A DNA stretch of 17,237 bases from Chloroflexota bacterium (GCA_013153135.1 JAADFA010000121.1:1-17237), one strand, 5' to 3'; counted from the first letter of the stretch, positions 1-8,356 are shown. Program-made: numbers and translations. Notes: generated from the sequence alone by a model not told the origin.

Positions 1-753
1 CGCGGCTACGGGCAGCGCGCAGCCGCCGCCCAGCCCTTGCAAGAACGCGCGTTCCGCGAGTACTGCGACCCGCGTCGCGGGGTCGTCCAGGGGCTGAAGC
101 AGACGCAGCACTGTGTCGTCGTCCGCGCGGGCCTGCACCGCGAGCGCACCCTGGCCGGGCGCGGGCAGCATGACCTCCAGCGGCAGCACTTCCACCACTG
201 GGTCGGTGAGGCCCAGGCGCTTGAGCCCGGCCCAGGCCAGCACCACGCCGTCGTAAGGCCCCGCGGGGTCCAGGGCCTTGCGCACGCGCGTGTCCACATT
301 GCCCCGCAGCGGCCGGATGCGCGCGTCGGGGCGCAGCAGGCGCACCTGGGCCGCGCGGCGCTGGCTGCTGGTGCCGATGACTGGCTCAGGCGGCAACTGG
401 CTCAGGGCCAGGCCGTGCTTGCTCAGCCACGCATCCCGAGGGTCTTCGCGGGGCAGGATCGCGGCCAGGGTGAGCCCCGGCGGGTTTTCCGTGGGCAGGT
501 CCTTGAGGGAATGCACCGCGAGATCAATGCGGCCTTCCCGCAGCGCGGCTTCCAGTTCCGCGGTAAACAGACCCTTGCCGCCGATTTCGGGCAGGGCCCG
601 ATCCAACACGCGGTCGCCCCGGGTGGTGAAAGTGACCGTTTCGACCGTCAGATGGGGCCAGCGTTCCCGCAACCGTTGAGCCACGAACGCGGTCTGCCAG
701 AGGGCCAGGCGGCTTTTGCGGGTGCCGATGCGGAGACGCGCGCGGGTGGTCAC
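1..753 (-). CDS. hemC: Hydroxymethylbilane synthase (porphobilinogen deaminase), C-terminus cut by window edge
   Basis: The enzyme joins four porphobilinogen molecules into hydroxymethylbilane in cytoplasmic tetrapyrrole synthesis. The minus strand reads without a stop for 251 codons up to the edge; the family is usually about 310 residues, so roughly 60 are missing. Family signatures seen: RIGTRKSRLALWQT near the N-terminus, the substrate-binding stretch AVHSLKDLPT, GTSSQRRAAQ, RGNVDTR, and GQGALAVQ. LGGGCALP near the edge supplies Cys245, the residue expected to hold the dipyrromethane cofactor. The start is GTG at 753-751, with AGAGGA just upstream; the protein then begins VTTRARLRIGTR, matching the usual family N-terminus. 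The frame stays open upstream to a TAG near 919, but without a good start codon. A terminator (971-1017) separates it from fabF, so it probably has its own promoter, which I could not find. The identification is firm. Confidence 0.96.
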   Translation of the reverse strand, partial: MTTRARLRIGTRKSRLALWQTAFVAQRLRERWPHLTVETVTFTTRGDRVLDRALPEIGGKGLFTAELEAALREGRIDLAVHSLKDLPTENPPGLTLAAILPREDPRDAWLSKHGLALSQLPPEPVIGTSSQRRAAQVRLLRPDARIRPLRGNVDTRVRKALDPAGPYDGVVLAWAGLKRLGLTDPVVEVLPLEVMLPAPGQGALAVQARADDDTVLRLLQPLDDPATRVAVLAERAFLQGLGGGCALPVAA

Positions 754-970
754 GGGCTTATCCTCTTGATTGGGGTGATGGTGCCCGGCGAGCTCGCGGT
801 GACGAGGACCGTTGTGTGTGACCCGCCGGGCACCGCGCGGTGTGGGGTTGGTGATGACAGCCTTGGTGAAAGGCAGCTTTAGCGTACTGTCTTGAGCTGA
901 AATCGTCCTTAAGGCTGGCTAAAAAGGGAATGAGAACCCCCTGGGAACTTCTTCAGCGGTTTTGGGTTCC

Positions 971-1017
971 TTAATAAAAAGACAACAACGGGCCGACCCT
1001 GGCGAGATCGGCCCGTT
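971..1017 (-). terminator. Rho-independent terminator after fabF
   Basis: On the minus strand a perfect 10-bp stem AACGGGCCGA / TCGGCCCGTT (1017-1008 with 996-987) and an 11-base loop are followed by GTTGTCTTTTTATTAA. It lies about 30 bases past the fabF stop and should end that operon before hemC. From here to the hemC start (754-970) I see no gene and no clear promoter. Confidence 0.85.
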
Positions 1018-1045
1018 CCATAGTGCTCGAAAGGGACGGATGCCT

Positions 1046-2287
1046 TTAGCCCTGGTAGCGGCGGAAGACCAGCACTGCGTTATGCCCGCCGAATCCAAAG
1101 GCATTGCTCATGGCAACGTCAACGTTGACTTCTCGGGCCTGGTTGGGCACGTAATCCAGGTCGCATTCTGGATCGGGCGTTTCGTAATTGATGGTTGGCG
1201 GAACAACACCATCCCGGATGGCCAGGATGCTAAATACTGCTTCGAGCGCGCCCGTCGCCCCCATCATGTGGCCCGTCATGGATTTGGTCGACGAAATGGG
1301 GATGTGGTACGCGCGCTCGCCAAAGACTGATTTGATGGCTTTGGTTTCCATCGCGTCGTTGAGGCGAGTACCGGTGCCGTGGGCGTTGATGTAATCGACG
1401 TCATCGGGTGAGAGCCCCGCGGTTTGTAGGGCGCGGCGCATGGCTTTGGCCGCGCCGCGGCCTTCTTCATCCGGCGCGGTTACGTGATACGCGTCGGACG
1501 AAGAGCCATAGCCCGCAAACTCTGCAAGGATGCGCGCGCCGCGCCGGCGGGCGTGCTCCTCAGATTCGAGGATCAAGATCGCGCTGCCTTCGCCCATGAC
1601 GAAACCGTCGCGGTTCGCGTCAAAGGGTTGGGGCGTCTTAAAGTCGGGTGGCTTGCGCTGGGACATGGCGCCCGCGCGTTCGAAGGCTGCGACCGCGACG
1701 GTGCACAACGTGGAATCACTCGCACCCGCGATCACGACATCAAACATGCCAGACTTCACCAAGTGCCACGCGATGCCCAGACCATCCGCGCCTGACGCAC
1801 ACGCAGACGCGACCGAAAACGCGGGTCCAGTAATGCCGTAATGAATGCTAATTAATCCGGCCGCGCCGTTGGGCATGAGCATAGGGATAACGAAAGGAGT
1901 AACGCGTCGTGGACCTTTTAGGAAAGCTGTTAGGGTGCTTTGCTCAAAGACTTCAATGCCGCCTACCGAGGATGAGACTACGATGGCAATTTCGTCTCGA
2001 TTCGCGTCTGTGATCTCCAGCCCTGCATCTTGGAGGGCTTCACGAGCTGCGATCAGACCGAACTGTTCAAAACGACTGGTTCGTCGAGCTACTTTGGCTC
2101 CGAGGTAGGCTTTGGGATCAAAGTTCTTGACCTCGGCCGCGACTTGAGTTGATAGGCCTGAGGCATCGAAGACCGTAATGGGCCCAACACCGGACACCCC
2201 GCGGATCGCGTTTTCCCACGTTTCTTGGACGGTGTGTCCTAAGGGGTTGATGGTGCCCATGCCGGTGACCACAACTTTACGACTCAT
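1046..2287 (-). CDS. fabF: Beta-ketoacyl-ACP synthase II (KAS II)
   Basis: This is the condensing enzyme of type II fatty-acid elongation: it adds malonyl-ACP to acyl-ACP in the cytoplasm. The 413-residue protein has the normal family length. It shows the thiolase-fold Cys-His-His set: Cys163 in SVASACASGADG, His303 in NAHGTGTRLND, and His340 in SSTKSMTGHMMGATGA with Lys335. These positions agree with the well-known E. coli FabF numbering. It starts MSRKVVVTGMGTINPLG and ends with the typical NAFGFGGHNA. The ATG at 2287 follows AGGAG at good spacing. It is the last gene of a same-strand run with the PLP enzyme (55 bases upstream) and the MoaD-MoaE fusion, and a terminator follows. No acyl carrier protein or other fab gene is present here, so it is isolated from the usual fatty-acid cluster. 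Confidence 0.96.
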   Translation of the reverse strand: MSRKVVVTGMGTINPLGHTVQETWENAIRGVSGVGPITVFDASGLSTQVAAEVKNFDPKAYLGAKVARRTSRFEQFGLIAAREALQDAGLEITDANRDEIAIVVSSSVGGIEVFEQSTLTAFLKGPRRVTPFVIPMLMPNGAAGLISIHYGITGPAFSVASACASGADGLGIAWHLVKSGMFDVVIAGASDSTLCTVAVAAFERAGAMSQRKPPDFKTPQPFDANRDGFVMGEGSAILILESEEHARRRGARILAEFAGYGSSSDAYHVTAPDEEGRGAAKAMRRALQTAGLSPDDVDYINAHGTGTRLNDAMETKAIKSVFGERAYHIPISSTKSMTGHMMGATGALEAVFSILAIRDGVVPPTINYETPDPECDLDYVPNQAREVNVDVAMSNAFGFGGHNAVLVFRRYQG

Positions 2288-2342
2288 AGGCGACTCCTAG
2301 CCGTATCGGCTGAATGCATCCATGTTTGGCTCGAGGTTGGCG

Positions 2343-3479
2343 TCAACCTCGAACCCGATGCCACCAACGCTGCAGCCGCGTCCACCAACCGCCGGAGCCC
2401 GGGCGCGAGCTCCCGGTGAGCAACAAGACCGCGGGCTTCGGTGCCCAATCACGCAAACGTTGATACGCGGCCCATACAAGCGCGCTGGTTGGCTCTACAT
2501 ACAACCCCTGAGCATGCAAGAAGTCGCGGGCTTGGAGCGTTTCCTCGTCATCCACTGCGACCAGGGCGCCCTGGCTTTCTTGCACCGCGAGCAGTACATG
2601 GCGCCCCCACACAGGATGCCGTACGCGGACCCCTTCTGCGATGGTTTCACCCTCGGTGACCAGGAGCAGCGCTTCGGGCCCGCCGCGCGCCAGAGCCCAG
2701 ATGGGAGCACACGCAAAGGCTTGCACGCCGATGAGCCGCGGGAGATGGGGCAAACGTCCGGCCCGATGCAGCGCACGGAACCCTTGCGCCAGGCCGACCA
2801 AAAGCGCGCCGTGGCCCACGGGGACGAAGACGCTCCCCAAGGGTTCGCTGATCTGTTCTGCCAGCTCCCAAGCGATGGTCGCGTATGCGTCCACGGCCCA
2901 CGGCAGCCAGGCGTGCGAGGCGTAAACGCCAAGGCCTTCGCGCGCGGCCTGTTGTGCGGCTTCGGTGGCCGCGCTGCGTGGGCCTGGGACTAAGGTGAGC
3001 CGCGCGCCGGCCGCGCGGATACGGGCTTGTTTGGCTGGATGCGCGCTTTCGGGAATGAAAATGTGCGCGTCCATACCTGCGGCTCGCGCGTACGCGGCCC
3101 AGGCGGCCCCTGCATTGCCCGAGGAATCTTCGACCACGGCGCGCACCCCACGCTGCCGTAAGTGCGTGAAAACCAGGCTTGCCGCGCGTGCCTTATGCGA
3201 GCCCGTAGGGTTGTGGTATTCAAGTTTGAACACCACGCCTGGCTCGGGCCCTGAGATGGTGGGGGTGTTTCCTTCGCCCAAGGTAACGGGTTCTATCGTT
3301 TCAGGTATTTGGAGCGCGCGACGGTAACGCCAGATCCCTTGGGCCGTAGGGTCGGGCGGATGCCAGGTCAATGGTTGAGCCCGTACGAACACCCCGCCGC
3401 AGCGCGGACAGCGGTGAGGAGATGCATCCTCAGGATAAGGGAGGCCACAGTTTTCGCACCGATATAAGGCTTCGCTCAT
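2343..3479 (-). CDS. Threonine-synthase-like PLP-dependent enzyme with N-terminal zinc ribbon
   Basis: A fold-type II PLP enzyme of 378 residues, closest in layout to threonine synthase (homoserine phosphate to threonine). An N-terminal zinc ribbon is visible: C8-x2-C11 and C24-x2-C27. The PLP-lysine motif is NPTGSHKARAA with Lys96, where threonine synthases usually have GSFKDR. The phosphate or substrate loop is SSGNAGAAWAAYA (119-131). The usual glycine-rich PLP-phosphate loop may be GHGALLVG. The C-terminus contains the LLTGSS stretch and then an unusual Trp/Arg-rich end (GGWWTRLQRWWHRVRG). The gene starts 12 bases after the moaD-moaE stop with no clear ribosome site, so translation is probably coupled. 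The altered active-site motif leaves the substrate uncertain: threonine synthase, a diaminopropionate-lyase-like activity, or another beta-replacement or elimination reaction. Confidence 0.85.
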   Translation of the reverse strand: MSEALYRCENCGLPYPEDASPHRCPRCGGVFVRAQPLTWHPPDPTAQGIWRYRRALQIPETIEPVTLGEGNTPTISGPEPGVVFKLEYHNPTGSHKARAASLVFTHLRQRGVRAVVEDSSGNAGAAWAAYARAAGMDAHIFIPESAHPAKQARIRAAGARLTLVPGPRSAATEAAQQAAREGLGVYASHAWLPWAVDAYATIAWELAEQISEPLGSVFVPVGHGALLVGLAQGFRALHRAGRLPHLPRLIGVQAFACAPIWALARGGPEALLLVTEGETIAEGVRVRHPVWGRHVLLAVQESQGALVAVDDEETLQARDFLHAQGLYVEPTSALVWAAYQRLRDWAPKPAVLLLTGSSRPGSGGWWTRLQRWWHRVRG

Positions 3480-3491
3480 GGTTACGGTTGG

Positions 3492-4196
3492 CTATTCACC
3501 CGGTTTGGGGTGGTAATGCCCTTCAACCCACGCTTCGCCATCGGGCCCGACTTCCTTTTTCCAGATGGGCACGATCTCCTTGAGGCGGTCGATGCCGTAG
3601 CGCGCGGCCTCGAACACGCCACTGTGCCGATGCGGTGCGGTGACCGCGATGAGCACCGTAGGTGTGCCGGGCTCGAGCCGACCGATACGTTGTACCACCG
3701 CGATGCCTTCGACCTCGGGCCAGCGCTCACGGATCTCTTGCGCTACTTGGCGCATCTTCGCTTCGGCCATGGGGATATAGGCTTCGTATTCCAAGTAGGT
3801 TGTGTATTGCACGCGGCCGTCGATGGTGGTCTGCCCGCGTACCACGCCGGAGAAAATACAGGCTGCGCCTGTGGTCGGCAGTACAATTTGCGCGAGGAGC
3901 GCGTTCAGATCCAAGGGTCCTTCGATCACCTGCACCACCGTCGGCTTTGTGCCCCCGCTTACGGGTGGGAAGAAAGCCACCTCCGCGCCGTCGGGGATGG
4001 GCGTCGCGTCGTCTACATAAGCCTGATTAAGTGCCGCGAGCGCGCGATCGAGAGCATCCGCTGCTTGCGGATAAGCCTCGCGTAAGGCTCGACGTAAGTC
4101 GCCCACCGTTGCACCGTTGGGCAAGGTCCAATGCAGGCGTCGTTGCCCAATGCGTTCTTTGAGCGTGGCGAACAAAAGCACATCCACGTGGGGCAT
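3492..4196 (-). CDS. moaD-moaE: Molybdopterin synthase, MoaD-MoaE fusion
   Basis: Molybdopterin synthase puts two sulfurs into precursor Z (cPMP) to make molybdopterin. Small MoaD carries the sulfur on a C-terminal Gly-Gly thiocarboxylate and large MoaE is the catalytic partner. Here both are in one chain of 234 residues: a ubiquitin-like MoaD domain (about 1-82, ending FFPPVSGG), then a MoaE domain (about 88-234) with GAACIFSGVVRG, LEYEAY, RIGRLEPG, the APHRHSG stretch and KEIVPIWKKE. The Gly-Gly (81-82) is internal, so sulfur transfer would need cleavage or another mechanism. I chose ATG at 4196, with GGGAGG five bases upstream; an in-frame TTG at 4208 would add four residues but lies inside that site. 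First gene of the minus-strand run with the PLP enzyme and fabF. A mocA-like gene occurs elsewhere in the window. Confidence 0.94.
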   Translation of the reverse strand: MPHVDVLLFATLKERIGQRRLHWTLPNGATVGDLRRALREAYPQAADALDRALAALNQAYVDDATPIPDGAEVAFFPPVSGGTKPTVVQVIEGPLDLNALLAQIVLPTTGAACIFSGVVRGQTTIDGRVQYTTYLEYEAYIPMAEAKMRQVAQEIRERWPEVEGIAVVQRIGRLEPGTPTVLIAVTAPHRHSGVFEAARYGIDRLKEIVPIWKKEVGPDGEAWVEGHYHPKPGE

Positions 4197-4228
4197 AGGC
4201 CCTCCCAAATCTTCCGAAGTTCGGCTTG

Positions 4229-4234
4229 ATTATA
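4229..4234 (-). promoter_or_regulatory. Candidate -10 element for the moaD-moaE operon
   Basis: The minus strand reads TATAAT here, about 33 bases before the ATG at 4196. No good -35 is found at 16-18 bases; TCAAAC at 4257-4252 is the best match. Transcription would begin near 4222, giving a leader of roughly 25 bases, too short for a molybdenum-cofactor riboswitch. Confidence 0.5.
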
Positions 4235-4291
4235 CCTGGGCTGGTGAGCGTGTTTGAGGCTGCATGATGCAAGAGGCCGCTGGCTTGTTAC

Positions 4292-4320
4292 GTGAAGTAG
4301 CTTACAAAGCTTTACTACAC
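4292..4320. promoter_or_regulatory. Operator-like inverted repeat between divergent genes
   Basis: The arms GTGAAGTA (4292-4299) and TACTACAC (4313-4320) are inverted repeats with one mismatch, 13 bases apart. AAAGCTTT, itself a palindrome, sits between them. The site lies about 60 bases upstream of the moaD-moaE -10 and about 90 bases upstream of the -35 of the lipoprotein gene. This AT-richer intergenic stretch (4209-4489) has no ORF of interest. It could bind a dimeric regulator, but it may be chance. Confidence 0.25.
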
Positions 4321-4411
4321 TAAGTCCATCTCCCATGTTTGAACCCAAAACAAATTTGACGCGCGAGTCTGACACATTTGCCAAGCGGACCCGAGAAACA
4401 TCATCCCTCAC

Positions 4412-4440
4412 TTGGCAGGAGCCTTGCTTTCTCGTACAAT
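4412..4440 (+). promoter_or_regulatory. Sigma70-like promoter of the BMP-family lipoprotein gene
   Basis: TTGGCA (4412-4417) and TACAAT (4435-4440) are separated by exactly 17 bases, one mismatch from consensus in each hexamer. Transcription would start near 4447, leaving a leader of about 43 bases that ends in a strong GGAGGAGG-type ribosome site. Confidence 0.8.
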
Positions 4441-4489
4441 AAAAACGGACCTCTGGACCGAGGTTACTTCAAACCAACGGAGGAGGACG

Positions 4490-5710
4490 ATGTTAAAACG
4501 CCATTGGCTCGTCCTGCTGTTCCTTCTTTTAGGTGCCGTTGCCTTGGCCTCTTGTGGTGGAGGGCAGGAAACGGCCGCGCCGACGCAACCCGCGGAGGAG
4601 GCTCAATTCACCTTTGGTTTGCTCTTGGTAGGGCCGTACAATGACCGCGGGTGGAGCCAAGCCCACTTTGAGGGCGGTAAATACGTGGAAGAGAAGCTCG
4701 GCGTCAAGATGGTCTACATTGACAAGGTGAACCCTGCCGACCGACCGGGCACGACCGCGTCGCAACTGGCGAAGGATTTGGTCGCGCAGGGCGCGAAGCT
4801 GATCATCTTCAACTCCGACGACATGAAGGATGAGGCCTTGGCTTTCGCGCAGGAAAACCCGGACGTGTATGTAGTGCATATTTCGGGTGATCACGCGTGG
4901 AAGGAAGGCAAGAACTACGTTGAGGTGCCCAATCTGTCTAACCTCATGGGCAAGATGATCTATGGCAAGATGATCGCGGGCTGCGCGGCCGCACTCACCA
5001 CCAAGACCGGCAAGCTCGGCTACTTGGGCCCCCTGATCAACGATGAAACCCGCCGCCTGGCTGCATCCGCCTACCTGGGCGCAAAGTACTGCTGGGAGAA
5101 GTACCGGGGTCAAAATCCGGACGACCTGAAGTTCAAGGTCACCTGGATCGGCTTCTGGTTCCACATCCCGGGCATGACCCTGGACCCAACCCAGGTCGCG
5201 GATGAGTTCTATCAAAACGGCTACGACGTGGTGATTTCGGGTATTGACACCACGGAAGCCTTGGTTGAGGCCAAGAAGTTCGCTGAGCAAGGTAAGGAAG
5301 TCTGGGCCATCCCGTATGACTATGAAGGCGCGTGCGAAGAAGCGCCTGACGTATGCTTAGGCGTGCCTTACTTCAATTGGGGCCCTGGCTATAAGATGCT
5401 GATCGAGTCCGCTATGAACGGCACCTGGAAGTCTCAATTCCTCTGGCTTGGTCCCGACTGGAACGACATCAACAACCCCGATACGTCCTCCGTGGGCTTT
5501 GTCAAGGGACCGGGCTTGAGTGATGAGGCCTCCAAGCAGGTAGACGAATTCATTGGCGAGCTGGCGAACGGTTTGCAGCTGTGGAAGGGGCCCTTATACT
5601 TGCAAGACGGCACCCTGTACCTGAAGGAAGGCGAAGTGGCCACCGACCAACAGATCTGGTACCTGCCGCAATTGCTGAAGGGTATGGAAGGCCAGAGCTC
5701 GGCGGAATAG
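4490..5710 (+). CDS. BMP-family (Bmp/Med, PnrA-like) ABC-transporter substrate-binding lipoprotein
   Basis: The 406-residue protein begins with a lipoprotein signal: MLKR, a hydrophobic stretch, then the lipobox LASC with Cys at about residue 22, followed by Gly/Ala and a Thr/Pro/Glu-rich linker. The mature part starts FTFGLLLVGPYNDRGWSQA, a signature of the Bmp/PnrA family, whose known members bind purine nucleosides for ABC import. Further family features are ASQLAKDLVAQGAKLIIFN, ENPDVYVVHISG, NYVEVPNLSNLMGKM, KLGYLGP, and GYDVVISGIDTTEA. It should sit on the outer membrane face anchored by lipid. It has its own promoter and a GGAGGAGG ribosome site five bases before the ATG. The same frame is open upstream but has no site there. 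No permease or ATPase gene is adjacent, so the ligand (nucleoside or other) is not fixed by context. EGACEEAPDVC could hold a disulfide. Confidence 0.92.
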   Translation: MLKRHWLVLLFLLLGAVALASCGGGQETAAPTQPAEEAQFTFGLLLVGPYNDRGWSQAHFEGGKYVEEKLGVKMVYIDKVNPADRPGTTASQLAKDLVAQGAKLIIFNSDDMKDEALAFAQENPDVYVVHISGDHAWKEGKNYVEVPNLSNLMGKMIYGKMIAGCAAALTTKTGKLGYLGPLINDETRRLAASAYLGAKYCWEKYRGQNPDDLKFKVTWIGFWFHIPGMTLDPTQVADEFYQNGYDVVISGIDTTEALVEAKKFAEQGKEVWAIPYDYEGACEEAPDVCLGVPYFNWGPGYKMLIESAMNGTWKSQFLWLGPDWNDINNPDTSSVGFVKGPGLSDEASKQVDEFIGELANGLQLWKGPLYLQDGTLYLKEGEVATDQQIWYLPQLLKGMEGQSSAE

Positions 5711-5749
5711 CGTCACTCCGTCCCATAGGTTGACCCCCTTGGAACGCCA

Positions 5750-5778
5750 ACGGGCCGAGGTCCATGCCCTCGGCCCGT
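5750..5778. terminator. Shared hairpin between convergent genes
   Basis: A perfect 11-bp stem ACGGGCCGAGG / CCTCGGCCCGT with a 7-base loop lies between the lipoprotein gene (ending 5710) and the convergent oxidoreductase operon (ending 5804). The plus-strand tail GCTGTTTCG is only moderately T-rich and the minus-strand tail (TGGCGTTCC) is poor. It probably terminates the lipoprotein transcript and may act, less well, in both directions. Confidence 0.7.
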
Positions 5779-5803
5779 GCTGTTTCGCGTGAGGATGAGG
5801 GCC

Positions 5804-6361
5804 TTACGAACTAAGCACTGCATGTTCGCGCGCGTAAGCTGCACCCGCGTCCAGCGCGCGCATATTGGGCTCAAGCAAGTTACGTCGACGTTCGGGCAGA
5901 TGGTCCCGCAAGGCCTGTTTGACCTGGTCCATTTCCAACACGGGTAGCAACGTGAGCATCGCACCCACCGCGACCATGTTCGCCAGGCGACGGTCGCCCA
6001 GCTCCTCCGCAATATGATTCGCGGGGATTTCGATCCCCTTTACATCCGTTCGCTCAATGCCTCGGTGTGCCAAGGACGCGTTTACCACTACCACCCCACC
6101 CGGCCGCACCAGGGGCTCAAATTTGTCCAGTGAAGGCGCGTTCATCGCGATGAGCGCCTGAGGATGCTTAACTAGAGGCGATCCAATTTCTTGGTCCGAT
6201 AAGATGACTGTGCAGTTTGCGGTGCCGCCGCGCATCTCGGGGCCGTAGGATGGGAACCATGTGACTTCCATGCCCGCGTCCATGGCTGCGTAGGCTAACA
6301 CCTGCCCCGCGAACAGAATACCTTGACCGCCAAATCCCGCGATGATGATTTCTGTCTGCAT
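5804..6361 (-). CDS. 2-oxoacid:ferredoxin oxidoreductase, gamma subunit
   Basis: This 185-residue protein is the gamma subunit of a ferredoxin-dependent 2-oxoacid oxidoreductase (CoA- and thiamine-dependent oxidative decarboxylation to acyl-CoA). It begins TEIIIAGFGGQGILFAGQVLAYAA, the typical start of the family. WFPSYGPEMRGGTANCTV and later a GAMLTLLPVLE stretch also fit PorG/KorC/VorC proteins. Length is normal. It is the last gene of the operon: the ATG at 6361 comes nine bases after the beta-subunit stop, with AGGAGG upstream. The hairpin at 5750-5778 lies just beyond its stop. The substrate is inferred from the alpha subunit, not from this chain. Confidence 0.93.
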   Translation of the reverse strand: MQTEIIIAGFGGQGILFAGQVLAYAAMDAGMEVTWFPSYGPEMRGGTANCTVILSDQEIGSPLVKHPQALIAMNAPSLDKFEPLVRPGGVVVVNASLAHRGIERTDVKGIEIPANHIAEELGDRRLANMVAVGAMLTLLPVLEMDQVKQALRDHLPERRRNLLEPNMRALDAGAAYAREHAVLSS

Positions 6362-6370
6362 GATTGCCTC

Positions 6371-7153
<783 letters not shown>

Positions 7154-7189
7154 AACGTCCTCCTCGATGGCAGGATTGGAGCCCGCGGG

Positions 7190-8317
7190 TTAGGACGCGG
7201 GCGTGAGCATTTGCTCCATGTGCGCGATCCAACGCTCGCGCGGATCTTCGTCCAACGTTGGCGGCTCCTTCACCAGCAGGCGGATTTGCTCCAACACTTC
7301 ATCGGGGAAGGGCACCATACCACCCATGCGGCCGTAAAACCGCACGGGCGTTTGGCCTTGCACCGCGGCCAACACATCATCTAACATTTGGCCGCTGTTC
7401 ATCTCAACCACCATCATGGCCTTGGCCTTGGGGGCCAGGCGGCGCAGTTCTTTGGTAGGGAAGGGGCGCAGGCTCACCGGCCGGAAGAGACCAACCTTAA
7501 GCCCTTCTTCCCGAGCCATGCGCACCGCGGAGAGCGCGACCCGGCCAGCCATGCCGAAGCCCACCACGATGTATTCCGCGTCATCTAGGTAATACGTGCG
7601 ATAGCGCACCTCATTGGCTTCCACTTGGCGCCAGCGTTTGAGCAAGCGCAAGTTGACCACTTCCTCATCTTCGGGGTGCAGATACAGGGAAGTCAACCGT
7701 CGCCGTGGACGCCCCGGTTCGCCCGTCACCGCCCAATCGGGGCGCTTCTCGGGCAAGGGACGGTATTCGGGCAGCGCGACGGGTTCCATCATTTGGCCGA
7801 TAGAGCCATCCGCCAGCACGATAACCACCGTGCGGTATTTCTCCGCGAGGTCAAAGGCCTGGTAAATCAAATCCACGGCCTCTTGCACCGACGCGGGCGC
7901 GAGCACGATGGGGAAGGTATCGCCATGCCCGCCCGCGTGGGAAACCTGGCGGTAGTCGCCTTGGGAGGGCGCAATATTACCCAGGCCAGGGCCACCGCGC
8001 ATCACGTCGACCAGTACAAAGGGCACTTCTGTGCCAATGATGTACGAGAGCCCTTCGGACATCAAGCTCACGCCCGGACCCGAGGAGGATGACATCACGC
8101 GCGCGCCGGTGCACGCAGCGCCGTAGGCCATGTTGATGGCAGCGATCTCGCTCTCGGCTTGCAAGAAGACCCGGCCCAACTGAGGCATCCGTCGAGACAT
8201 ATATTCCAGGAGCTCGCTTTGCGGCGTAATGGGGTAACCGAAATACGCTTCCACACCCGCGCGGATGGCGGCTTCGGCCATGGCTTCGTTGCCTTTCATC
8301 AGTTCGCGTTTGGGCAT
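7190..8317 (-). CDS. vorB: 2-oxoacid:ferredoxin oxidoreductase, alpha subunit, VorB family (probable 2-oxoisovalerate)
   Basis: The 375-residue alpha subunit begins MPKRELMKGNEAMAEAAIRA followed by GVEAYFGYPITPQSE. This KGNEA-AEAAI start and the GYPITPQ motif are typical of VorB-type proteins (3-methyl-2-oxobutanoate:ferredoxin oxidoreductase). Other family segments are FLQAESEIAAINM, SSSSGPGVSLMSEG (77-90), DVMRGGPGLGN with SQGD (104-121), and VLAPASVQEAVDL. The C-terminal half contains a transketolase-C-like domain (VVGFGMAGRVALSAV, KVGLFRPVSLRPFP). The enzyme would oxidise valine- or leucine-derived 2-oxoacids to acyl-CoA with ferredoxin, or work in reverse in anaerobes. Family assignment is firm; the substrate is less so, since KorA-type 2-oxoglutarate enzymes are close relatives. 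AGGAGG lies before the ATG at 8317, 39 bases after the ferredoxin gene. Confidence 0.93.
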   Translation of the reverse strand: MPKRELMKGNEAMAEAAIRAGVEAYFGYPITPQSELLEYMSRRMPQLGRVFLQAESEIAAINMAYGAACTGARVMSSSSGPGVSLMSEGLSYIIGTEVPFVLVDVMRGGPGLGNIAPSQGDYRQVSHAGGHGDTFPIVLAPASVQEAVDLIYQAFDLAEKYRTVVIVLADGSIGQMMEPVALPEYRPLPEKRPDWAVTGEPGRPRRRLTSLYLHPEDEEVVNLRLLKRWRQVEANEVRYRTYYLDDAEYIVVGFGMAGRVALSAVRMAREEGLKVGLFRPVSLRPFPTKELRRLAPKAKAMMVVEMNSGQMLDDVLAAVQGQTPVRFYGRMGGMVPFPDEVLEQIRLLVKEPPTLDEDPRERWIAHMEQMLTPAS

Positions 8318-8356
8318 ATGCGCCTCCTCCTTGTGGGGTCATGGACGACGTGGATG

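Noticed and set aside
37..882. Long plus-strand open frame (281 codons) over hemC
   Set aside because: The opposite strand codes for an unmistakable hydroxymethylbilane synthase over the same bases; the plus-strand product has no recognisable motif.
4197..4222. Molybdenum-cofactor riboswitch ahead of moaD-moaE
   Set aside because: The -10 leaves a leader of about 25 bases, far too short for that RNA.
4447..4489. Purine riboswitch ahead of the BMP lipoprotein
   Set aside because: The predicted leader is only about 43 bases and shows no aptamer-like pairing.
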